Shown one piece after another: positions 36,101 through 48,100 of a stretch of DNA of 64,000 nt. The stretch's first letter is position 1; each line of letters starts with the position of its first letter. The stretch covers positions 248,001 to 312,000 of the forward strand of contig JAZGTN010000098.1 in the NCBI GenBank assembly GCA_037783415.1. The letters are read 5' to 3'. The position numbers and the translations under genes are program-made. The notes below the pieces were generated by a model. That model was not told where the DNA came from, did no database searches, and was given only the letters and a program-made list of their open reading frames with translations. Source of the stretch: Leptasterias polaris. Lineage: Eukaryota; Echinodermata; Asteroidea; Forcipulatida; Asteriidae.

Positions 36101-39100
36101 AACTTAAGTCTAGTTCCTTTTATCTTTCTCGGCTCTTTCTCATCTTTCTCAGATCGTGGATTCGAACCAACACCCCAATAACTTAACCACCATATCTTGA
36201 GTTCGGCACGCTAGACCACTCAGCCATGACACCTTTATATACAAATTTTTGTTGTTAGCAATAAAACATGATAATTTAAGTTTGATGAAATGTTCACTGT
36301 TAGTTACATGGTGTGTTTATAGAAAACTAAGAGGATGGGACTAAAGTTACTCCTCCAGAATTTGGAGCCTTGTGTGTGGATTGGGTGTTCAATCCCTACC
36401 TGATGATTGAAGGACAGAGGAATCCGTTTTCCATAAGCTGCTGCAGCCCTTTTTTCGATTTCCTTCCAATATCTTCTGATTGACTGCTTCTTTTGTCTTG
36501 ACAGTGACTTCTGAAGTGATCTTACGTCAACAGCTAAAAGAAGCAATGGAGAATGCCAACGCTTACAAGGCTGTCAAAGATTCCATGGAGCAAAAGGCTG
36601 CTTCTCTGGTAAAAATACCAAACCCACATTAAAAAAAAAAAATCTCTGCCCACTAGTATTCTCCGTAAACAGTGGTCCACTTGAGGACCAGTCAGAATTT
36701 ACCACAAGTGGTCCAGTTGTCTAGTTAGTGTTGAAAAGCATCCCTATTTATATAAAATATTGACTAGTTAAAAAGCTGACAGACTGGTGAATCAGCAAGC
36801 TAACTGATCCCGTTGGCTAGTCACTGAAAAAGTTGATGACAAACCCTGAAGTATGAAATTCTTGCGATAGACCAATTTTCAAAGTGTCTTTACTTTGACA
36901 TTCCAGGCAACGGAGATGGTGACTCTAAAGTCTAAGCTTGATGAAGAATGTGATATTCACAATAGCCTAAAGGAAGCAATGAAACAAACTCAGGTGAGAA
37001 ATTTAACTTAAATGCGCTACTGGAAGACAAACACTCATAGAAAATTTTCTAAATAATTTACACAGTGTAGGCCCTGTATAAGGTTGATCAAACAAGCTTT
37101 CAGATCTTAGATTGTTCAGCTGCTTACTTGCTAATTTTGGCTATCCACATTTTATGGTAGCTAAGCAAAAACAATTTTGCTTACCAGATTGAGGTGACCA
37201 GCCAAAATACCATATCACATGCTGCGTTTTAATCGCATATATATGTAAAACTCAGAATACAACTTGTCAAACTTCGAGGGCGGTTTGCGGAGTAACAGGC
37301 AGGGTGTAGCCTAGCGGGGCGGTTGCGTGCAGTATGTGTGCTAAAGGCTTAAGAAAGACACTTCCTGATTTTTGTTTGATCCTTCAGGTGGACATAAAGT
37401 TGTAGGTCACCTGTGTTGTGTAATGCATGTAACAGAACCCAATACACTTTGTTAAGAGAAGGGGTTCGCCCCGGTGTTCCTGGTTTGATTGGCTGCAGAT
37501 TGAGCCACAGCACATTGTAAACCATTACATGGTGCTATGTAAATAAATGGGTCTTATTTTGAGCATAGCTCTGCATACCTTGTAAAAAATTATTTAGCAC
37601 TTTGAGACACTCTCAGGTGTGATGAAGTTATATGTAAGAACTGCATATTATTTGTATTGTTATTTAAATTTTTGAAGGCAATTCATGCTAGTCTATTTGT
37701 TTACTCATTTAGGTATCTGCTGAAGTAAGTAAATTAAATATACAATGTTAAAGAGAGGGTATACCTTTGGTAATTACTCCAAAAATTAATGACCATGAAA
37801 ACTTACTTTGTAAGAAGCACTGCAGCTGTTGATAATGTATAACATTTTGAGAAACAATTCTCTTCTTGGGAAAATGTTTTAGAGAGAGTGCTTCAAAACA
37901 TTTCAATCTGAGAAACGTTTTGGCATGAGATGTTTCTCAGATTGTGTGTTACGAATAACTGCTCCAGATTTTCAGCGATATCTCAAAAACGCTACCACCT
38001 TTTGAAAGGAAACTTACACTGGTTAGTTTTACTGTATATATCTACATTTGTAAAAGATTAAAACAATCAAATGGTTCCAAAACCCAAAGGTATACTTTGC
38101 CTTTAAGCATAATTATATGTCCGCGCTTGCATATTTGAATAATTATACATGTTATACATGTTGTGTGGAACCAATGTCGTGAAGCCATTAACAGACAATA
38201 TTGCTAAACAATTTTCACTTGCTAAGCAAGTCGCATTGAAGAACCAGCCATGAATAATGTTCATTATATTGGTATTTTGGTTGAGGGGTATTTTGTTAAA
38301 GATTGTTTGTATTCCTAGTGCATCTACATGTATTGTCCCATTATCAAGAGAACAGTATCTGTAATTTTGTCTGACTATTTGAACTTTATTTTCAACGACT
38401 GTTAATGGTTCGTGATTGATTTTGGTTCAATGTGACTTGGTTAACAGTAAATATTGAAGCAAGAATGAATGTTTGTAATCCTGTAACCCCTGTAGGTAGT
38501 TTGGCCAGGAATCTTACATTTCAAGTTGTAGAATTTAAACATGGAATGTCGTAGGAAAGATGTAGTGCGCTTTTGTGTCAGCTATAGGCAAATCCATTGT
38601 GAATGTTCTGTACCAGTGTTTTATATCATTACTAGAATGCAAATACACCCAGCGTTCATTTGTTTAATGCACCACAGTCATCTCTGACCATATATGTAAA
38701 TCTATACAAAATGCCAACGTGGCGCAAGTTAAAGCCTTCGCCTCACTTGTGCCCGAGTGAAAATTGGTAGGCAAACACACAGCTGTGGGGACTTTTATAC
38801 AATGGAACAAAGGTTCCAACAACGTTTTTCTTTGTTCAACTTGGTCCCCACAGGGAAATTCATCAGAAAAGGGATTAATAGAGAAAACAATAGTAAGCCC
38901 CACAACTGTGTGTGTTCCAGTAATGACGGAAAACACTGGTACAGGACGAACAAAATCAAATTATAATGGATTGATGTAGATGTTGTTGCGCTGTGTAAGT
39001 GGGGTCAATGATGCTATGTCAATGTGTGCGGTTCCAAAAACCAAAGGGATACTTTGCCTCTAAGCAGTATGTGTGATTGGTCAAAGCCATGTCTTTTGTT

Positions 39101-42100
39101 TGAGTTGACCCCCAGTGAGGCTGCATGATGCGCAAATAATGCAAAGGGTTTATTGGCCGTGCAAGCCATGTGTGTTTGAGATTACAGATCACACTGAGGA
39201 AGGAAAGACAAAGAACTATGATCTTTGGATTGTATGAAAGGGAATTTAATGAAATCATTGGAGTTTGTAAAAACGGCCTTTGAACAAAGCTTTCTGTTGT
39301 GTAAGAATGTGTGCTTCACACTTGAGTGGTCAAACAATGCGGTCACCAGTGGTTGTTTATGTCAAGTTGGTAATCACATTGAGAGCACATCACATCGGTC
39401 CTTCAATCCCTTCACTGGCTTCCCATTAACAAACAAATCCAATTCAAAGTCCTTCTTTTTGTTTTTTAAGTCAGAAATGGTCTAGCTCCTAAGTACGTTC
39501 TATTCTTTGAATCCTCCCAGATTGAATTGCAGGATCGAGATTCAAGAATGAAAGCAGTGCAGTCACAGCTGCTACAGAGGTAAACATCATGAACCAAATT
39601 ATAAATTGTTGTTTTTACTTTACTCATTTCATAAAGATCCTCAGGGAGATTAAGATGGGAAATTAAACCCTGGACCTTCCTCATTCTGGATGAAAGAATT
39701 ACATTTAATAATTAAGTCATAATAATAAATTACATAATCCATAACTAATTTTGTTCCCCTGCACCTCCAAGAAAATAAAATAAAAATAAAGATTATCTTT
39801 TCAAATCAAACTGTGGATTGTAAAGCAGTTCTACAACAAGGTAAAATAGTAATAATGATAATAGTGGCTTCTTATATTACCACAAAGGTAGAGTTTTGGA
39901 AAATCTAAGACCAAGGGTGATCAATCTTAAACCATGTATGCATTCAAGCTAGGATGTGTTACATTAAAACATGTAGGTCATGTGACGATGACATCATCAA
40001 GTGTTTGTTACATGATGTCATCCTAAAGATACTGTTTTTAAGGCCTTACAGCTATACAATTACGTACCCAAGTATCTGGAGAACCATAGATGCTACATAC
40101 AAGGTATGATAGCTCTTGAAGTATTGTATAAATCTTACATGAAGTGTGACCTGGTGTGACCTTTACATCCGGTAATGAATTAACTTCACGTATATCAAGT
40201 ATTTCCCACAAAGACATGTTTACAAAATTGTCTCCTGACTTTATACCAGCTCTGCTAATTTGGACATGTCTACACCGAAGACCTTGTTTTTGTTTCAACA
40301 AAAACTTACGTCTGGTATTTTTTCTTTCTGTAATATCTCCATTTTTTCAGGCCAGGAGCAGATGACGTCATGGTTCTGAAGAAGGAATTAGTTTCTGTTC
40401 AGATGTTAATGGATGAAGTGTCACTCGCTAATGAAGCTGAAATAAAAGAAGTCAAGAAACAATACGAAGAACTGCAGAATAAATACCAAACGTGAGTGTC
40501 ACAAGTAGAGACTGTATTTTCATATTCGGATTATTTGTCAAATTTGTGTTGTTTGATTTCATCTTGAAACATTATGAGGAACTTCAGGCTTAATATCGTT
40601 GCATTAGTACAAAAATGTTGTGTCTCAATTTAGCATAGTAATAATCAGGGCTCAATTTCATAGAGCTGCTTAAGCAGAAAATATTGCTGAACAAATTTCT
40701 GCTAAGCACCATTTATCAGGAAACCAGTCACAAATTCTACATCTGAAATGGTAACCAAAATTGTTTTGTGCTTAGCTACTTTTGTGCTTAAGCAGCTCTA
40801 TGAAATTGGGCCTAGGCCTGATGTGCCTCGTGTAGGTTATTTTTTCACAAAAGAGATTGCATTCTTGTGTTTTTGACTTTCTTGTATTATGATATTATGA
40901 TGAATACATCATTAGAAAATTTTCTTAAACTATTTGTGTAATGATGCATAAAAGCCTCAACTCATTTTCATCTAATACTTTCTTTTGAAATTTTGATATT
41001 TTTTTGGATCATAACTATTTTCATGGATCATAACTATTTTCATGGTGAACCTGCAAGCATCTGTGGGAGGGGAATTGTTAATTTGAGATTTATTATTTAT
41101 TGTTATTTTCATGATTAATTTCTACCTAATAAACAGCATATGGAAATAATCAACTAGTCCAAATGATGAGGAACACAACTAGTCAAAATTGAGAAATAGG
41201 CTAAGAGGGAAAGAACCAATGCTGATGGTTCCGATACAAATAGACCTTATGCATTGACGTCACCAAGCCGCCATCTTAGAGGTAAACTGATGATGAAACA
41301 ATGGAAACGCGCTGATTTGTACGCGCGGCGCACAGGACTGGCCAATGAACATCTTCCTTTTGACCTCTAGGTGAGGGCGCCCTACTCAAATGACGTCATA
41401 TGCATAAGGTCTAAACACTATAAATACAAAAATGGTTATGGCAACAATTGCATAACTTTATTAGGATGTTTCCTCTCCAGATCGGAATCAACTGTTTTGC
41501 AACTCCAGAATGATTTACAAGTAGCACCAAGCAAAGTGGAACTTGAAAGGCAAGTTATGGATTTTCTTATTTACCACAAAATATATACTGAATTGAGATA
41601 TTCTGAATTGACCTCTTGTCTACTGGTGAGTTTCAGAGTCTTGCAGTTACAGACATCTTCTGTAGAATACAGAAGGTTTGGCCGTTGGTTGGCGCAGTGG
41701 TTTATTTCCTCGCCCTACACCTCTAGGACCCAAGTTCGAATCCTGCTAGGGCACTTTGTGGATTGGCTTTTCAGTCCCTACCTGTTTTTGTGGGTTTTCT
41801 GTGGAATAATAGATCGATCCATTAAGCCCCGCCTCCTTACGAGTTGACCAATCACAGCCGCGAAACCCGATCACCATTTGTGCAAAGATCACCAAACGGC
41901 TCAAATGGTGATCAGATTTCGCGGTTGTGATTGGTCAATGAGAAATGGGCGTGGCTTAATGGATCGGTGTATTCTCTGGGGGTTTCCCTCCCACATCTTA
42001 AACTGAAACTTCCGTCTTTGTCTTTTCTCCAAGAGGTTCTTGACTAGTATAGTGACTAAGTTCGATTTTCTAGGCTAAAATAAATAAAATGAAAAAAGGT

Positions 42101-45100
42101 TAGGTTTCAAATTCCACCTGAGGAGGTGCCTTTGGATTATTTTTAGAACCCATAAAAACAAAAATAACGCATTTGTTTTATTTTTTTAGACACAATGCAG
42201 AAAGCTCTTTAATTAAATGTTGACTTGATGATAATAAGTAATGAGCTTGGGGAATTTTTTTTAACGTGTACACCTGTTTCTCACAGATTACAAGCATCAA
42301 TTAGTGATAGCAGTAGTGGCTGTGAAGCATTGAAAGAAGAATTCCAGTTGAAGACTCAGGAAAACATGACACTATCCAAGCAGCTTAGTGAGGTATTGAT
42401 ATCTGATTGATTTCAATAAAGTACAGGAATGCAACTTGTCAGCTAACCATCTGATTTCCTCATATTTCGGGGTTCGAGTCCCGGACGTGACACTTGTGTC
42501 CTTAAGCAAGACACTTGGCCATTATTGCTGCATCCTTCGGATGGGACGTAAAGCTGTTGGTCTTGTGTGTTGTGTAATGCACGTAAAAGAACCCAGTGCA
42601 CTTATCAAAAAGAGAAGGGGTTTGCCCTGGTGTTCCTTGTTTGATTGGTTGCACATTGCGCCACAGCACTTTGTAAACCATTACATGGTGCTACATGTAT
42701 GTAAAGGAATAGGTCTCGTACTTAAAAAACGTAGCTCCATATGCCTTGCAGAAAAGTACTAAATGTTGAAGCGCCTTGAGCGTCACTGAGGGACGGATAT
42801 GAGCGCTATAAAAGAAGCCACTATTAGTATTATTATTATTATATTTGGTTTCTCGGCTGTGCCATTCAAAAGTCTTGCTGTACTTCGCAATGTCCTATTT
42901 CTTTGACAAATTGCAGTTGCATGCCTTTTTGTACATACATGATGTACGCAAAAGCCAGGGTGGATCCCCCTGAGTGTCAACAATGAGAAGACTGCTCTTT
43001 TATTATCTCTGTCATGCAGTGTACAGTACGTCATGTGTAGTGCGCAGTCCTTTAAAATGAAAAAAATACCCCCAAAAACAAAAACACGCCGAGCAATGGA
43101 CATATTTCCTATGGATGACGCATTACGCAATACGGACACATGGAATTATGTGCATTGCTTGGCATGTACTTTCATTTTTACACATTGCGTACAACTCTTA
43201 CGCACAACACATGATAGACACATGGTTTTGTGGCCTTAAAATCAATTTTTGGAGGTTCAAATTTTTACGATCACATTCTTTCTTGGTTGTGATTTGGTTG
43301 ATTGAATGCACATTGTATTCATCTAGGCTCAGTTTTACCAATCTTTCAAGCAGAAAAAATTGCTTAGCAAGTTATCTGCTAGGCAAAATATGAACAGAGA
43401 ACCAGTGACACACATGATACATTACATGGTGTGGTGGCTGTTACAGGTTTCCATAGCAGAATTTATTTGTATTTAGCAAATCTGTATACTCAATAGCTCT
43501 TCATAGTTGGCTCTGATTTTGTGTACAACTTCATTCATCAAGGTTCGAAGTCAGTTGAAACATCAAGAGTCTGTGTTTAGTAAATTACAACAAGAATTAG
43601 AATACACAAAGCAGCAGCAGAAGCAACAGGCAGCTACTAAAGATAGTCAGTATACGGAACTTCAGGATCAACTCAATAAGGTGAGGTCGTTGAAGGATTA
43701 CAAGGTATAATGTTAAGATGTTAACGGATGTTATATTTTGCATTGGGGATAAAGAATATAATTTGTTTTTACCCTTACACCGATGTGTATTATGCACTGT
43801 TTACTGCCCCGAGTTCTGTGAAAAAATCCACAAGCAAATCCCTTGATGCGGTACCCGCTGCTAACACATAGGATTCAAACTGCCTCTAGCCATTAGGCTA
43901 GCTCGGTGGTCTAGTGATAAGACATCTACTCTAGCAATGGAAAGGTCGTGGGTTAGAATCCCACCCGAGTGATTTGCCTGTGGATTTATTTTATTTAGTA
44001 GATATAAAGATTCCTTTGTTTGTTATTGATCATAGCTAAATATAATTCAACAAAACAAAACTAACTTTTCAACTGCTGATTTAGTTCCATTTTTTTTTCT
44101 GAACAGTGTGTTGTAGTTTGGTAAATGTCACAGTTTGCCCTACGACAGTTTGTACTGCGACTGGAAAGATAATAAAGATTAAATCTCAAACACAAAATAA
44201 TTACAACAGGGACAACTCATGTAATATTTACAAGAATTATATACAATTTAATTCACCAGTCGGCTTCTTTCACTTCTGAGTATTTACAACTTCTGGCCAG
44301 AATGAATATGATTGAATTAGTCCCACATATACATACCAGTTTGGAGTGGAACTTATATATGGGAATTACTTAAGTAAAATAAACTATTCGAGGATCTTGA
44401 TTTAGTTCTCTCAAAGTAAAATCTTCTTTGGTATTAAAATTAACCACAATAAACTTATAGAAATGAGTTTGTGATCACCCTAGATCACAAAAGAATGATG
44501 GTGTGTGGATACTTCAGTGACACATCCGAAAACACCAAAAGCAATCAATTCTGAATAATATTTATATTATTATCAAATCTCTAGATCACACAACTATAAG
44601 TATATAGCCAAACTCATATAGAGTGTATCATACGAAGTTGGGTCACACTCGTTGATATGGTTGCACAAGTACTCAAAACTCAATCTGGTACTTCAACTTG
44701 TTGTACTGGTTAATACAAGCGTGTAGAAATCATTAAATATATATATATACAGTTCACCCTGACATTGGTCAATCCAGCGGTGATTAAAGTTGTAGCCTTG
44801 ATAGTAAGTTAAAGGCTCGAGGTTCGGCCTTGCCCACTCCTCTGTAGTGCCCAAAGTCGTCTCTTTGACGCAGGCTTCAACATTTCAGAAGGAGGAACTC
44901 TCACACCACGCTCAAAAACAGTCTTCGGAAACGGGATCACCCTCAAGTGTCAAACACCCCGTGTATAAGATACGGCTAGGACCATCTAATAATTAAAAGG
45001 AAGATTGGCCAAAAATACAAAGGAATAATGTCGGAAAAATGTCAATGGCTCACAAGACGAAATATCTCAAATGCATTACGTCAAATCACAATTCTCAAGA

Positions 45101-48100
45101 CTAACACTGTTAGCTAGCTATTAACTTCTGACATTAATTTATCAAAATTACACTTTATAAATCTCCGACTGCAAATACAATTGACTGCAAAAACTGCAAC
45201 ACTTCTCTAGTGATTCTTATATAAAACTGGATAATAAATCACAGATAAACTTACGGTTTCTCTTGCCGTTTCAAATCCTGGATCGCTGATCAAACCGCTC
45301 TTCACCTGCTCAACTCAATTGCCTACAAGCAGTCTGTTTTTATCTGCTTCTGGTGCAGCAAAAGTGGCAGCCTAGCAATATCTACGCTGGCGGCTCTGGA
45401 GATCAAACAATCTCTCTCTCTCTCTCTTACTCATGTCATCACGACCATGCTCAAAAATGCTCTACACTAGCACACCCTAAAATCACTCTTATACCTCACA
45501 ACAATCCCTTTTCATGCCACACCTTACTTCATTCATAAAAACCCGAGGGAACATTCATACAAAGACTAGAATCTGTTGGGTGAGCACTGTAATTGGAATA
45601 CAAAAGGATAAATCCCCTAGGTATGTGTCACATAAAGAAGGGGTGGAACCTATGGCTCAGCTACTCTGTATTGTTAAACAAAATAGTTAGTTATTTACAT
45701 GTCGACAAAGAAATCCATGGCCCTAGTTGATGAATATTGAAAAAAACAAAACTACAAGTAAATGAATATGCATGAATAGGTTCACATGCACTTCAAGTGA
45801 AACATTTCAAACACTGCAATAAAAAGGAATTCTGACAGTAAATGCAAAGTAATGTTGTATTTACTCAATTGGGATTTTACACTGTTTTTAACATAAGGTT
45901 AGAGAATTGTGTTATTTTTTCTACTTTCATATGGACTAGAAAATTCAGTTTTATTCTTAAGCCCCTCTTTAAGGCTGTTTTGTCCAAAAACACTCCTCAA
46001 TAGTCAAACAGCTCTGTGTTACATACACTCTTTGGACATTTCTTTGTCTTTTGCAAAGAAAAAACATACTCTTCAACACAGGTGAAAACATTGCATGGAC
46101 GTGTGTGTGTAGGTGCACATAGTGTTTCAAGTCCCTTCGTTATGTGGACCTCTTTTGTTCTCGGGTCCACACTTCGGATAAACAATAACATGCTTAACTG
46201 ACTTGTAAATATTCCCTGTGTGATGTTTCCATTTTGCAGGTGACCATCTTGCAAGAAGAGAAAGAGGCTGAGCTAGTTCAACTTCAGAAACAGTTGGTGA
46301 CAAACAGAGAGGCTGCTGAGAGTCAACATCGACAGTTAGAACTCCAAGTAGCGGATGCACAACGTCAACTTGCCAAGGTCGGTTTCATTTTTGTTATTTT
46401 GTTCTGTATCGGCCAAAAAAACTTGGTTGCTACTTGATGTCGTGGTCGAGCAATTAAGACCACTTGACTCAAAGCTCTGGTGTTTCTGATCAGCAGAATG
46501 TGGGTTCGAGTCCCAGTCATGGCACTTGTGTCATTGAGCAAGATACTTGTTTACCGTAATTGCTTTGTCCCTCGGATCAGACATTAAGCCATAGGTCCTG
46601 TTTACTAGAATCGGTAGTGCATACGCTTATCATGGAAGAGAAGAAGTTAACCCCTTTGTTTCCAGGCCTCTTCCCGCTTGCTAGCTACAGTGATTATGTT
46701 CATTTGTGAGGCATCCTTGGTTTCATTTCCAGAAATACATAATAATAATATAATAATAAATTGAAAATATACACTTGACTGCATTGGTACAAGTACATGT
46801 TGTGGCCAAGCGGATAAGAACACCGAAATCAAGCTCTGGTGTTTCTGATCAGCAGAGTGTGGGTTCGAGTTCCGGTCAAGACACTATTGCTTTGTTCTTC
46901 GGATGAGACGTAAAGCCGTAGGTCCCATGTGTTGTGTAGTGCACGTAAAATAACCCAGTTCACTTATCGTAAAGAGAAGGGGTTCGCCCCTGTTATTCCT
47001 GATTTGATTGGCCGCATATTGCCCCACAGCACTTTGTAATCCATTGAATGGTGCTATGTAAAGGGAAAAAGTATCATACTTCTAAACATAGCGTTTTGAT
47101 ACGCCCATCTGGTGTGATTGTGCATTCAATATTTATATAAATGATTTCAAGAGACTGTTATACATGTACATGAATGCTGCCATAACTTGAGTTGCAGCAT
47201 TCCATATTTTACACATCATAGTCAATCAATGATGTTTCAAATTCAGGTTTTTCCAGCCAATTTCAATAAAAATGTGTTCAATTAAACACCTGGCTCAATT
47301 TATTTGCTCAATTTATTTGAAAATAAATTCTCTTTTGCATAAACACTCAACAATCAAAAGGAGTAATTGAATTTCAACAGTTTAGCTTTCACTGATCAAA
47401 TAAGATCGTTCAAATTCGTTAGATTACAGAGCTCCTTAAGTTTTGTAAAAGCCAGCAATGAGAGGTTGGTCAACCGTTTAATTTCATCAGTATTGCAATA
47501 GGTAGTAGAAATTTAACTGAAGAATGGTGAAAATGTAGTCCTGAATATCTATAAATGAAATAAAATAAATGAAACGAACATAAATGAGACGAATGAAATT
47601 ATATGTGCACAAAAACGAAAATTGGATGTAACAGTTAGCTAAAGAGAAAACCTAGTTTGATTCAATTAGGAAAAAATGCCTGAGTTTTAATGCATGTTTA
47701 TGAAGTTGAATTAATTTTGCTGAAATTGGCCGGGAAAACCTATATTTGGTCAAATTTTTAAGCAATTATACAAAGTGCCTGTTTGACACAAGTTACAATC
47801 TGGCACAAGGGATGGTTGTGTGGAGGTATTGGCATCCTAGCAATGGTGGAAAACAGTTGTAGCTCGGGTTCACAAATATAATCAGTTATCACTGGATTTA
47901 TTGAGTCTTTCTGTGGTGACTTTCAGACTGAAGGGAATGTTGGTCAAAAAGACTCCCAAGTCAGCGACTTACAGTTACAGCTAGACATGTTACAGCAGCA
48001 GTATGACCAAGAGAGTGTGAGTAATGATGAACTACGAGCACAGATACAAGAGAGGCAGTCTCAGATAGAGGAACAACAACGCCAACTTGCCGACAGGTAA

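Noticed and set aside
41550..41624. Extension of EEA1 exon 13 to the GTGAGT at about 41625
   Set aside because: The extended exon would end in the wrong phase for exon 14 and adds sequence without coiled-coil character; the GC donor at 41550 fits.
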